From Charina bottae (lineage: Eukaryota; Chordata; Lepidosauria; Squamata; Charinaidae): DNA of 64,000 nucleotides. The stretch covers positions 24,256,501-24,320,500 of the forward strand of contig JALMGJ010000008.1 of assembly GCA_023362775.1 (NCBI GenBank), given 5' to 3'. Positions 44,880 to 57,700 of this stretch are shown here, piece by piece; position 1 is the first letter of the stretch; each line of letters starts with the position of its first letter. Below the pieces are notes generated by a model, which saw only the letters and a list, made by a program, of their open reading frames with translations, was not told the DNA's origin and ran no database searches. The translations under genes and the position numbers were made by a program.

Positions 44880-47800
44880 TAATTGATTTCACTGTCAAAC
44901 CGCACTTACTGTTAATAAATATTTTCTATAATTCAGTATGAATCTACCTTGTAACTTAAATCTACTATTTTGTGGCTTGTCCTGCTATGTAAAATACACT
45001 TTCACATATTTTAATGCCATCATATCTTCCAGTCTTCTTTTCTGAAGGCTGAATATAACAAGTTCTTTAAATTTCTCTAAATTGGACTTAATTTATAGAT
45101 CCCTGATCATCTTTGTTTCATTTGTCTGAATCTTTTAAGTGTACTGCCAGAACAAGACACAGTATTCAAGATGTGTCTGATCAACACAAACCCTAACAAT
45201 AAAGTGACACTACTGTAATTCTTGGCATGTGTTGGTGTGCCTCAGACAAATATCAAACAAGGGGGGGGGAGATGGAAAGTATGTTTTCATTTGAGAAAAA
45301 TTCTACGCTTGGCTTGGCTTGGCATGGGTTCTATTTTTTGCAATCTTAGAAGATTTTCTCTTTGTATGAACATCCTCTTCTAAAAGCTTAGGACAAGCTT
45401 TTTTATATATAGCACTGCTTATAAAAGAAAGGCATAATTCATTGCTTCAGATTCCATCTTATATTTCACATCCTATTGATGAATATAAATAGTTAAATAT
45501 TATAATATAGCTGCCATTATTGTTTAAAAACATATTAAAGAAACTTTTTTAAAAACTAATAAATATATCACAGGATACTTTTTTAAGTACCAATAATCAC
45601 TTCATCAAGCGTGACATCTTTGGGATTTTGGGAGGCAATAAAATTAAAGTACTATTTTAATAAACGTTTTTAAACCAATGCTTACCTATCTCACATTCCT
45701 AAGAAATCATTATAAATTGTAAAACCCCTATAACTTTGTAATAATGTTTTTTTGTAATAATTGTATAGAAAATACAGTTCTATTCATCATACAAAAACTA
45801 GCAGCACAGAAGTTGTAGTTGCATGTCAGCTGAACATATATTCTCATTTTTAGCTAGTTCCAGTTATACTTCCAGTTTATATATACAGTATAAAGTGGAT
45901 TTTGAAATGTATTGAAGTTAAAAGTCTATCATATTTATTAAGTATATAGCATATTTCAAAGTATCTAACATATATGTGATAAGATGCAGCAACTTTGGAC
46001 AGAAATGCAATTGTAATTGAAAAACGGTTTCGGATGGAAAGCATTTAAACTTCTAATAGAAATTAACCCTCTGTTGTTTAGCCATATAGTACTTTAATTA
46101 TATCACAATGCTATTCCAATTGTTTAAAATAACATGCTACTTGCCTTCTCAAAGTATTGCATAGAAAATATTCAGAGATTTAAGATATTATATCTCAGAA
46201 ATATAAATTTTGTTTTTTGAAGAGTTAAGATTCTAGCTGAAATAAAGATTGTCCGTTAGGTGGTGCTAGTGTACTCTCTGCTTTCCATTTCACAGCATGA
46301 AGATAGCAAGCAAGGGTCATCTATTTTTTTCTTTGAAATAATGACAATTTGCATAATCTCACATGAATTAAGATAATTATTCAAATGTGATGCAAGACTC
46401 TTACCAAAAGACTTTGAAGTTCTCTTCAGCAAAATAAAAATTGCACTCTAAACTTTGAAGGCTATCTACATTTCAAAAGTGAAGGCAAGCTTCACTATCA
46501 TATTTTGGTTATTTCTTTAAAAGGTTTTCTTTTAGCCCAAGCTGTCACTAAACCCATTAATACACAAAGTGTGGAAGAAGAAGAAATAGTCAAGAGCTGA
46601 ATAGCATCTTTTAAATTACTAGTGACACCCCTGTTCCAGCTCCCTAAAATCTCAATCAACAATCCATTAGAACTCAACAGGAGTAAAACTAAATCCTCGT
46701 TTAAGTGTATTTATCCGATCTCTTTTCTCTCTTTCAAATGCTAAATCCATTTCAGCATATGCCCCTTCTTTCTCTTGCTTTTCTCTAAAGGCTGGCAGCC
46801 TATACTTCTCTTGTAAATATGAAAGATGCTAATCATATGACATATCACGTCTCAGTCGGAGCTTGGAATAAAGCCTTGAGATTTGGGATCATTGCCTCCA
46901 GACAACAGCTTCATCAGCCGGAAAGTTGGGGTTTTTTTTCTCCTTTCCTTCAACTCTCAATCCCTTCTTTGTCTAAGAAAAAATGCAGCCAACTCAAGCT
47001 ACCCTGGCCATATGGTTCACTCTGTATTTCCTTAGTTGAATTCTGAATTGTTTCTGTGACTTGCTAAGAGATTTTTTCCCCACTGAAAGTGTATATAAAG
47101 ACATAGTCGTACTATTTTGTGATAGGATGGCTTCCAATGCTGCTGCTGCATGAACTTCCTGTGTTGATTGTTAAAATCAATGCACTCTGCATTGATTTTA
47201 TTTAAACTACTCCTGAATGAATTCTTTCCTACTGAACGCTAAATATTCTTGGAAATACAGCCCTTTGACTTCCAACATTTGGAAACTGAATAAATAAATA
47301 ATAAATAAAATTGAAGTTGGTAATCACATACTTTGAAGCATAGAGTTTATTTAAATAGGAATCTGTCAGATTTCTTTCTCCCCATCTTTTCTACGGATAT
47401 GTGTTTGTCTATATATTCTCCTTCTCTTGCCCCCTCCTTCCTCAAGACCCTTTCAACGAATCATTAAATTCTACAGAGGTGGTCAAGCCAGGGCCGCTTT
47501 TCATGCATTTGGGAAAAGAAAGGAGTTCTTGAAGTTTAGAAGATACCCAAGGAAAACTCCTTGAATGACATCAAAAGAATGGGTTTCCATAGCTGTTGAA
47601 GCACGAGAGCCATGTAAGCTGCACAAAGGCGGGTTGGGGCAGTGGGACTGTCCCGCTGCTCTATCCCAGCACAATTGGGTCACTGAAATAGGGAATTAAT
47701 TACCATTGGAGAGTGGGCAACCCATTCACCACTGCCTGAGTTTTATTAAACGCCAATATAAATAACAAAACAACTCTTGTGGCTGCACTATTCCGACACG

Positions 47801-50550
47801 CCAAAGGAAGGATTAGCTTGGGGATTAACATCTTAAAGTCTATGAGACTTTCTGACTCAAGGCTCGGAGCTGGTAATCGTATTTGTCTCCTGGTTCAGCG
47901 ATTAGTGCTCCCTCACTCCAACCTTCGCCTGCTACCCAGTGTCCCTTTTTGCAGGCTTCTCTTTTTGGGTGTCCATTCCATCTCTCCTCACAATTGGCTG
48001 TTCTTTTGGCCACATCTATAAAGGGGGGGAAAGAAGAAAGAAAGAAAGAAGAATTACATCTCAGCCATGCAATCTTCACGTTTCTGGGAAAGTGGAGGAG
48101 AAGAGCTTAGAGGCTCCTGAGGCTGGGGAGGAGAGACTCTACCACCCTAAAAGGAGGAGGGAGGGAGGGAGGGACAGCCTGGAGTTTAAAAATCACTGTG
48201 TTGAAGCCTGCACCTGCCATGCAAATGGGGGAGACAAAACAATCAGCACCATCACAAAGAGGGAGGGTTGGAGAGAAAGAATAATTACAAGCAAGGGATG
48301 CCTCCAGGCTACATGGATATAGGCATCTTCTGATGAGACCCCGAAAGGGCACCCATCTGTCAAACCAAGGGAAGTATAGGGAAATGGTTGTGCCCTCTGG
48401 AGCTCCATTTAAACAAACAAGAGCAATTTCTTCACCCAGCGTTCTTGCACCACTTTCTTCAGAGCTTCTGAGTGCCAAGTCTGAACAATCATGATAAATG
48501 ATAGACCATTACAAATTCAAGTTTAGAATTAAAACGATATCCAAGAATAGTTATGGTGGTAGGTACTTTATAAAACTCACTGGAACTCAGAAACATGTAT
48601 GGATACTTCTTTCTGGCTTGTTTGACTAAGCCTGTCATAGGGTGAAGAAAATTGGGGGGGCTGATCACTAAGGAGCCCAGACCGGTACTAAGCTTTCATT
48701 GCACCGTGTATAATGCCATGCAAGATGGAGTCACTTGATGCGATGAAAACAGGAAAGGCGTATCTGTACATTTCTTGAGGGTCCAAAGTGCATAGTCTAC
48801 AGTTTTTGTGACAGTAATTAACACTTCTGAATAAGTTTAATTAGCGCCAAGCAAATTAACCTTATCTCGCATGTTTTTTTAATAGTTCTCATTTAATTTG
48901 ATGAAAGACATTTTCTCCCAACAGAATTTTTTTAGGAATTATCATGGGTGGAGTATGATGTTCTTGCACTTATCTAGTTACAAGCTGCTCAAGGAATATG
49001 TGTGAACATCTTAGCTTTCGTTGTATAATACTCTCTCCAGTGACTTGCAGTTATGCTAGCTTCCCACATTTCAATCCCATTCAAAGGGAAAACCTGGGGG
49101 GGGGGGGACACTGCCATGGGCATTTTTGCATGGCAGTTCAGTTTTCTGCATGGCAATTCAGAATCAGAACTTTGAGAAATTGTTGGAAAATTTTGCCTTG
49201 CACTGGAGAAATTCTCTCTTCACTCTTTTGGTTCACAGATTTGGTGGAGAAATTTGAAAAGCCAATTTGTGCCCAATTGTAGTTTTAACTGAAATGTGGC
49301 TATATTTTTTAAAACTAGGATACCTGCTATAAGTAAGATAGATGAGAACATTATATTTAGATATCTAGATACCATATGAGAAGCACCTTAGAGAAAAACA
49401 GTACAAATGGTAACAGACCACAACCAGAACTTAAATAGCGCCAATTACAGGATGCAAGATATTTGGGGGGGGGGGGGGGAAATCTGGTCTATAGTCAGAG
49501 AGGCAAGAGAGAACAAAATCTCTTAATCAGTGCACAGTATTTATAGAGGAATATCAGTGATTTTATTTATTATTTAAATTTATATCACCGCTCATCTCTC
49601 CCAACGGGGGACTGTGTGACACCTGTGTACCTTTAGAGAGTAAGGACGATGACCTTGATGGAGATATGCAAGCTCCAAGTGAGGAGGGGTGAAACATATC
49701 TTAAGTCCACAACAGACAGAAAGTATATGGAAAAGCTCAGACAGAACCTCCCTAACTCACAGGAGTATACGAAGGGGGAGGAGGTACAGCATAATCTGGC
49801 TTGCAAGACTGTTATTAGGGCCACTCTCAATAAATACTGTAGTTTTAGCCTTCCCCTGAAGTTGATGCCCTGCTCTGGTCTACCTGGCGGGACTGACAGT
49901 ATCTGATTATATGTGGGTGATAACATACATCTTCCCCACCTTCCCATACAATCAATATATTTTAAAGCAAGGGTGTGTGACTAATGTAATCATTTAATTT
50001 AATTTATTCCACAGTGAATGAATTGGAATTCACACTATAAACTACAATCAAAGAAATTTTGTCATGGCATAACATGATCCGTGAACCATCAACTTCTCTG
50101 CAGCTCAGGCACCCTAAGTAAAATATTAAATTTCTTTGCTTGGCCACTATGGGGCAAATAGCAACCTGCACAGATTCTGTCCGGGGTTGCCAGTTGTCTC
50201 AAATGCCTTGGAGGCTGGAGTAGACTGGAAAGCAGGACCTACACTGAAGGCTACAAAGGATAAAGAGTTAATTGTTTACCTTTCCTGGGCTTGAAGGCTA
50301 AGCAGGATTGAGAAGTTGAAAAATCACCCCAGAAAAAGAAAATCAGAAACCACTACGACATTGTTGCCCAGAAAACTGAACTGAACTTGGCTTTAACAAA
50401 TCTCAAGTTTGACCTGAATGCACCTTTACCTTTGTGGAGATCAAGTAGCTAGCTCTGGATTTACTGCTTTAACCTGCTGGCTGGTTTAGGTGACTGTGGT
50501 TGGGTTCATACCTCACATTAAACCAAAACGTGATTGTACCGTATTGTTAC
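44880..50550. other. Noncoding intergenic region, ZGRF1 to CpG island
   Basis: About 5.7 kb of mostly AT-rich DNA with no exon-like frame that I can support. It contains poly-G runs near 49097 and 49464, a purine-rich stretch near 48025-48170 and an (AATA)n run near 47290. Parts of 45400-47200 look free of young repeats and could hold conserved regulatory sequence, but this cannot be judged without alignment. Confidence 0.4.
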
Positions 50551-50559
50551 TTAGCAGTG

Positions 50560-51400
50560 ACGTAAACACCTTCCCTGTTGTTTGCAACCACGCTTAATGG
50601 TTTAGTGCGAGTCGTGGACGGAGTCCCTCTGCATCAGTCAGGTCGTTCAAAATATGACAGCCCCTCCCTCCGCCCAGGCAAGCCCCGCTGTGTAAATTGG
50701 GAGGGGAGGACGGGCGCTGTTGCTCCTTCCGCCGAGGTAAGCCCTCGCCCTGACCCCAAGACCTAACCTGGGCGTCCCACCGCGCAGCAAGCCTCCTCCG
50801 CGCCACGCCTCTTGCTGGAAACCTGGCAGCCTCCTGCCGGCTGGCGCAACTTGGGCGGTCGGTCTGAGCCAGCCCAGTCGTCTTCCCTCGGGCCGCGGCC
50901 TGCGCCAGCCGGCCTTTCCCCTGAAACTTTTGGGCCTCCGAGAGGTCGCCCCGGCGTTCAGACGTCTTAAGCATCACAAAGGCCTCTCGCCAAGTCCCCC
51001 GGCCGATCCTGCCCGCTCCCTGCCCTTTCCCTTAAATCATTGACGTTTTCCCCGTTTCTTGATCCCTGCCTGCTTTGGCCTTTCATTGTTCCCCTAAAGG
51101 AGGACTGAGCCGCGCGAAAAGGGCTGCGGTTGAACAGTTTGACCCTTGCTGGACCGATCGGGTCCCGGGCCGGGCAGGGATATCAGGCCTTCCGCCCCCC
51201 CCCCCCCCGTACCACCCCTTTGCAGAACAGTTCAGCCTCATTTCACCAGGACGCACTTAGCGGACCACACAAGTGCTCTCGAGTGCCCGCCGAGGGAAGG
51301 TTTGTCCTCGCTCTCGCTGGGCTTCAAAATGAGGAGGGACGAAAAATAAGACATTTCCCCTCCCCTCCACTTTCCTGATCAGAACGGTGGGCAAATTAGG
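50560..51400. promoter_or_regulatory. Orphan CpG island with possible first exon
   Basis: A GC- and CpG-rich block of about 0.8 kb stands isolated in AT-rich DNA between ZGRF1 and NEUROG2. It contains a good plus-strand donor (GCCGAG|GTAAGC at 50736/50737) and a poly-C run near 51197. Such an island usually marks a promoter. The candidate exons 0.5-1.5 kb downstream on the plus strand could belong to it, but I found no ATG exon joining them in frame. The alternative is a distal NEUROG2 element or a noncoding RNA promoter. Confidence 0.5.
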
Positions 51401-51562
51401 TGAGGCGGATAAACAGTTCCTGGGGAAAAAGAAAAGTAACCTTAACTAGCGCTCTCTCTCTAGGAACCTAAGCCTTTAAAGGGGGTTGTGGAGCAAGGAG
51501 GCTGCCGTTTCTACCTTGGTGCATGCAATCTTTTTTTTTTTATCCGTTCAATCGTTTCCCAT

Positions 51563-51763
51563 TCTCCGAGACTGCCTGGACAAGTCCCTACAGTTTTCTT
51601 GGCAAGGTTTTTCAGAAATGGTTTGCCATTGCCTCCTTCCTAGGGCTGAGAGAGAGTGACTGGCCCAGTCACCCAGCTGGCTTTGTGCCTAAGGTGGGAC
51701 TAGAACTCACAGACACCAGGTTTATAGCCTGGTGCCTTAACCAGTACACCAAACTGCCTCTCC
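51563..51763 (-). mobile_element. Sauria-type SINE with longer tail
   Basis: Minus-strand copy: it carries the tail form with AGTTTTCTTGGCAAGG and the body with GTGACTGGGCCAGTC, and ends at the head GGCAGTTTGGTGTACTGG. It lies between the orphan CpG island and candidate exon A. Confidence 0.78.
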
Positions 51764-51916
51764 ATGCAACCTATAATAGACACCTTTTCCCAGTTTGTTG
51801 TAGTTGTCAGTTCAGAAGATAAATCCCATTTAACTAAATGTTTCTGTTAAAAAGCATTTTAAGTTCCTAAAAAAAATACTTAGACTATTCATTTGAAACC
51901 CAGGATTATTCCTTAG

Positions 51917-52086
51917 AAGTCAGTTGCCATTTAAAAGGGTGGAATTGCTCATAAACATCAAGGCTCCAGAGTTAGACCTACAGTATGTGAAGCAGACCTT
52001 TTCTTTTCAAAAGCTTCTGGATCCAACCTGCAAAGTTTTCTGCATTGTGCCAGTGCCAGAAGAATTGCATCCTTGGCACAGCAAGG
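51917..52086 (+). CDS. Candidate exon A of an unrecognised gene
   Basis: It is bounded by an acceptor (attccttag) and a strong donor (AAG|GTAACC). In the open frame it reads SQLPFKRVELLINIKAPELD and continues QKLLDPTCKVFCIVPVPEEL, then HPWHSK. The composition (regular hydrophobic spacing, Trp, Cys, no low complexity) looks like genuine protein rather than a chance frame. I do not recognise the family. The phase is 1 to 0. Confidence 0.4.
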
Positions 52087-52276
52087 TAACCTCCTGTAAT
52101 CACATACGTTTTAATTTTAAACATGTTTTGTAATTGATAGTGAGGTCAATGAAAAGGCAGTACCAATTTTGGTCATTTTAGGCCACCAGTAGAAAAAGTT
52201 GTGTACATCTATATGTCTGGGAGTAAATCTGTCTGAAGGAAGTCAAAATAATGACAAGATATTTGATGCAGTAAGG

Positions 52277-52652
52277 CAGAGCTTTCCAAAATGTGTGTCG
52301 CGACACAAAAGTGTGTCGCCACACACAGCGTGGTGTGTCGCCACACCACCTGGAAGCGGCGGCGTGCATGTGCACGGCGGCAGCAGCGGCGGCGCGGGAT
52401 CAGTGCTTCCGCGTTTTAGCGGAGGCTGCCGCCACCGCCGTGCACACACGTGCCACCGCACGCCCCCTGCGCCGCCGCCATGCGCGCGTGCGCCGCCGCA
52501 TGCCCCCCGCGCCGCCGCACGCCCCCCCCCGCGCTGCCGCCATGCGCGCGCCGCCCACACCCCTGTGCCGCCGCCGTGCACATGCGCGCCGCCGCCGCCC
52601 AGCCGCCACCGCCGCTGGTGTGTCGTCAGCGGCGGCACTTTGGAAAGCCCTG
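52277..52652. mobile_element. hAT-type element of the TGTCGCGACA family, copy 4
   Basis: 376 bp with the perfect 8-bp duplication CAGTAAGG (52269-52276, 52653-52660). It starts CAGAGCTTTCCAAAATGTG and ends CTTTGGAAAGCCCTG, closest to copy 1. The interior is a run of GCC/CGC-like units. It is inserted at the apparent acceptor of candidate exon B. Confidence 0.9.
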
Positions 52653-52659
52653 CAGTAAG

Positions 52660-52722
52660 GAGTTAAAACAGTATCTCAAGAAAGACTACATGTGCTTTGT
52701 GCTGAACGAGTCATGTGCAAAG
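52660..52722 (+). CDS. Candidate exon B of the same unrecognised gene
   Basis: 63 nt, phase 0: ELKQYLKKDYMCFVLNESCA, then K, ending at donor AAG|GTAATT. It follows exon A in phase. Its left boundary coincides with the target-site duplication (CAGTAAGG) of a hAT element, so the apparent acceptor has been duplicated and cut off from its original upstream intron. The gene may be functional, mis-spliced or decaying. Confidence 0.38.
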
Positions 52723-53243
52723 GTAATTTCTGTCTGCTTTATCAAATTAATTTCAAAGGCAAATCATAGAATCAATTTCAATTGTAAACTACATGTAGGA
52801 TTATTCAATACAAATACATGGTCACACAAAAGATAAATGAATAATTAAAGTGCTTGGATGGATGTGATGGAAAGAATAAGTGAATATTATAGAGGTAAAT
52901 CAAACAGGAGTATGCCGAGTGAAATCTCACTGAAATGAATGGAGTGGTGCAATTTATTTGGAATGTACCTTTCATTGTCTGGGTTGCACACATGCAGTAT
53001 AAACTCACTTCATTGATGGAAGAGAGGCTGAGTGCATCCTGCTAAGCCATCTTTAACTAGTTGAGTTCATCACTGAAACTAAAAGGTGGTTTACAAATTT
53101 AAGTGGCTAAATTCATACAACCTCAGAAGCTGAAATCCAACAAATGGTGGGTGGGTATGGGACTGATACCCTGCAGTCTTTCAGAGGAAGAAAATCAAGT
53201 CCCTTCTTTTCTCCTTTTCTAATGTTGCTATTACTATCTAAAG

Positions 53244-53477
53244 CAGAGCTTTCCAAACTTTTCATGTTGGTGACGCACTTTTTAGACATGCATCATTTCA
53301 CGACACACTCTTATGGCAGGAAATCATTTCGTGACACACTCTTACAGCAGGGCACAAGGCAGGCACTAGGACCTGCGCGGAATCCTGGCAGGGCTCAGAG
53401 GCAGCAGCAGCCAGGACACACCCAGACACTGCAGCTGACACACTAACGTGTCCTGACACACAGTTTGGAAAGCTCTG
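53244..53477. mobile_element. hAT-type element of the same end type, copy 5 (divergent interior)
   Basis: 234 bp with the perfect 8-bp duplication ATCTAAAG (53236-53243, 53478-53485). The ends CAGAGCTTTCCAAACTTTT / CAGTTTGGAAAGCTCTG match the other copies. The interior has three diverged units of TTTCRYGACACACTCTTA. Confidence 0.87.
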
Positions 53478-54422
53478 ATCTAAAGGTTCATAAGTTGTGA
53501 TTTTTAGAACATGTCCTGAAGATGCGAGAAAATTTGGCAAGTCAGAAAATTTCTCAGAACTTTTAATACAACTCAGGCTTTATAATACAAAAGCTCTCCA
53601 CTGAAAGCAAACAGCCTCTCAAACCCTAGCAAAGAAGAACCTCTCCACACTCTGGCTTCAATGTATGGCTTATTCACTTGCCAGGGATGGCCGTTCTTTG
53701 GCCATGCTAGCAGATACAGCCTCCTTTGCTTTCAGCTGTCCAAGGCAGCACATTCGGTGAGGCTCTGGTCACCAGGGCCAGCAACTTGGAGCACTGTACA
53801 GGAGAGGAAAGTCTGGTGGGAAAAGGCAAGGAGGATGCTTGGTTGTTTGGCCCAGGTCAATGTTGCTCTTCCAGGTGGCTTTGACCTGGAGTCTGTCAGT
53901 CTGTAATCCTCCATTGCCTATTCTCTCCCCTTTCCTTTTGTCATTGCTTTAAAAATAACAATGTGAGCCAAGAAAGAGTGGTGATGGGTATGGCTAATAG
54001 CCATTTCCTCACTTGTCATTTATTATTTATTTATTTATTTATTTATTTATTCGATTTATCACCGCCCACTCCCCCAAAGGGTATATCTGCCCCAGAATGC
54101 CCTAGCAGCACTAGGGTTCCCTCTTGAGCACATATCTTGATCCTGCCAGGATTTACAGATATTTCCCCTACATCAATTGTCGCGATACCATTACAGCAAA
54201 AATGAAAGTACCATAATGCTTCACCATCTCTTTTGGGAGGCCAAGTTAGTGATCTGTGGCCAGAGGAGTGCTTGGGAATGTGGGAATGTACAGCCATGCC
54301 CCTGTCCCTGGCTGGGGGCATACAATCATTGGTCTGAAAGGTGCCCAAGCCTGAGGACAAGGACCCTAGTTAGCAAGGTGTGGTGAACACCAGACAGAAG
54401 GCAAAATATGGACAGTTTAGTT

Positions 54423-54557
54423 CAGTGTTTTTCAGCCATTGCGAATTGCAGATGTGTGGACTTCAAGTCCCAGAATTCCCCAGCCAGCCTTGCTGGCTGG
54501 GGAATTCTGGGAGTTGAAGTCCACATATCTGAAAGTTGCCAAGATTGAGAAACACTG
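54423..54557. mobile_element. Palindromic hAT-like MITE
   Basis: 135 bp foldback element, CAGTGTTTTTCAGCC to GATTGAGAAACACTG, with a central near-perfect hairpin (CAGAATTCCCCAGCCAGC and its complement). Flanks GTTTAGTT/GTCTAATT are probably a diverged 8-bp duplication. The same family as the foldback element at 6631 is likely. Confidence 0.8.
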
Positions 54558-54692
54558 GTCTAATTTATGGTGGCATTCAACCATTAGTAATACACTGTCA
54601 CTACAGTGAGTGCTAAATGGTACACTGAACTGTTAGTGGGAAAATATTTATGAGAACAGCACATCATAGATTTTGGTGCATCGCAGAGGCAA

Positions 54693-54727
54693 GGCTGAAC
54701 TGAACTGAACTGAACTGAACTGAACTA
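54693..54727. repeat. (GAACT)n minisatellite-like run
   Basis: Six consecutive CTGAA/GAACT units. Confidence 0.88.
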
Positions 54728-54779
54728 AAAGAAGGGGGTGGGAAAGGGGGGGAAAATATTTTGCCATCTCTCAAGGTAA

Positions 54780-57700
54780 GGGACTCAACTAATGCAAGAC
54801 ACTTTAGCAGAAGGATTCCAAGAAAGATTCCTGAAAATCAAGGCTGATAATCAGCAGTGGCTCACTTCTGCAAGACCTTGGGCTGTTTCCCAGTCATTGA
54901 TCTGAAGCAAAATGCCAGAATAAAGCAAGCTGTCTATTTGAGCTGAAATCGTTCTGTTGGTGTGAGTCTCAGAGTGTGATATTAATCTATAGCAGAACAA
55001 AATAATAAAATAAATACAGAAAGGATGGGGAAGAAGAAAAGGGTATTTGAGGATCGTGTGGGAGAGTGATATCCCACCTGCTTATAGAATCAGCAATCAT
55101 AAACTTGGAAAGGGCCAGTTAACCTGTTGAGTCCACCCCCTGCTCACCAACAGAATTCAATTTAAAGCACCCTCAACAACTGTCTCTTAACATCTCCAGC
55201 AAAGTGGGCCTACCAGCTCACTGATAATTGTTTCCATTCCATTGTCAAACTGATCACACCATCAGAAAGTTTTCCCCCATAACATTCATTAATTTTCCTA
55301 GTATTTTAGGAAATCACAGAAGATCTAATGTTTATACTATCTTCCTGGTTTTCAAAGGATTTTGTGGCATCTTAAAGACCGAAGTCTTTCTTCAGTAGGG
55401 ATTCTTAGTGTAACTGACCACTTGCTTTCTCAAAATAAGAGTGGTAGAATATTTTGGGTGCTGATTGGGTGATGAATAGTCAATGGTATGTATTCCCTAC
55501 CTTTCTAAACTTTAGGATCTTCTTAGGGATTGTATCAATGACTGATCAAGTTTGATCTGTTCATCTGAACATAGCTTCTTGAAAAGGAAAAAAAGGAAGA
55601 GGGATGGGTGGGGCATTTACTAACGTTCATGGGTTTGTGGTGGCTTTAGCAGGAAAACTACTTAAACAAATGATAATCAGATTGTTTAGACTTACATCCT
55701 GTGACCAAAGAGCCCAACAGTAGTTTTTTTAGCATGTTCTGATGATGCCCAAATAATCATCATGTGAAAAAAGGACCTAGCAATACTTCTTTACAGCATC
55801 AGATGGAAGGAGAACCCATCTGTTTATAAAAGCTAATGTCCTAGAATACTGTTAGTCTTTAAAGGGCCATAAAACTCTAGGTTTGCCACAATGGACAAAA
55901 GTATAGGCCCCTCTAGATCCTGAATATATATTACCCATCAAGTAAACATTCCAAAGATTTTGGTCTTATTTTCATTTCCAGATTTTCATTTAGTTGTATG
56001 AGAAAAGTACTGTTTTCTTTGGGTTCCACTTAAAGGCCTAAAGCTATTTTCTCAAGAATAAATTTCACTGACTATAATGCAGCTACCAAGCAAGTGTCTC
56101 TAGCATTGAGAGTCAAATCATACAAACCAACCAAGAATTATTTTTTCTTCCTTTCTCCAACACACATTTCTAGATGTACTTCCCTAGGAACTAGAAAACT
56201 CCATCTTGAGGGAACTTGGTGTGCTGTGAAATGTCTTGAATGTGCCATTAGACCAATCCTATACATGTCTATTTAGAGGAAAGTCCTATTCAAATCTCTT
56301 CAGTATTATATATGTTTACTTCCAAGAAGGGTTGCAGCCTGATTAAAGGAATTGTTTGTTTGTTTTAGAGTGAAATTGTGGCAGGCTTGCTTTGAACAAA
56401 GAATTTGCTTCCAAGTAAATATCCATAGAATAAGGCTTCAGCAGCCTTCTTCATCTGAAATGCAGGTAGCTTATATGTACATCAGGATCTCATAGTTTAA
56501 CCAACCATGATTTAGCAATCCTAGTATAACAGCATGTGAGAACAGAAGTAGTGATTGTTGAACTATTGAACTTGGTGACTGGTTTCACAAAACATGCTAC
56601 ACCACACAGTACTGTGATTTTTCTCAGATGCCACTAGCAGCGATCCAAACCTGTCTCCAGTAATGGCATGTTGATGCAGACAAAAATCTGACAAAAAGAG
56701 AGTCAAAAATCATTTTAAATATGCTTGTACCTGTTCCTTAAACAGTCGAATGTCCATGTAGGAAAGTTCCAATCTTTCTGCATTTTTACCACCTATGAAC
56801 AGTGGAGTTCTTCCTCAATCACATGATTAGCCTTCTGTCCACCATTTTTTCATAGTCACACCCTTTCCCCTATTTTAGCTTATTTTTTCTACAGGGAGAG
56901 GGAGAGGAAAGAAAGGACTTGCCAGTTTCAGTTGTCTAACTCTGCTTTTCTGCTTTTTAATGAAACTGACATGTTCTAGAGAAAATCTTGCCAGTTTACA
57001 TTTTAGCGAAATAAAACTACCCATTTCCCTGCTCTGCTATTTTCCTTCTTCCACTCTGAAGAGTATTAAAACATTTCCTTTCCTTTTAAAAGGGCAGCGT
57101 ATCAATACTGATCATACACCAAGCCATAAGTCTAAAGAGAAAATAATGAGGCATTGGTGACCTAGGCACTATGAATAGAATGGGTTGTGGTGGAAGAATA
57201 ACTGGATTATCTGCATATTGTACAAAGGCAGTATGCACCTACATCTGAAGTAAGCAGCTGGGAAGCTGATTTTCCTCCACTAATCAGAAAGGATAGCGTG
57301 ATGATATTTAAATCAGAAGAAACATTATTTGTGGATGTAATGCACATAACATGGGGAGGTAATAAGGAAGCTGTTTTAAAATGTTCAAAGCACTGCATAG
57401 CAAATCTTCCATCTTTCCTTCCAGGGAAGCCTTCCACTGTTGTGGTGTTTTGCCTTGACACAGAGAGGTTAGGTGACAGATGCCCGCTAAATATTCTCTT
57501 CTCCCCCTAAATTCAGTCTTTTTTAAAAAAAAAACAAGTAATCAGCTCCACCCTGGTTTTTGTGTCCCGTTCTGAACTTACAGGCCTCTCAGAATCCACA
57601 ATGCTCGACTTTGGCTGAGAAACCCCAGTGGCTAGACTGGCACACCACACAAACCAAATTGAACACTCCACTTATGGCTTAGCGCCACAAGTGGACCCAG

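Noticed and set aside
48107..48478. 123-codon minus-strand frame and its plus-strand partner 47939-48322
   Set aside because: They lie in purine-rich low-complexity DNA, with no splice-site support and no recognisable motif.
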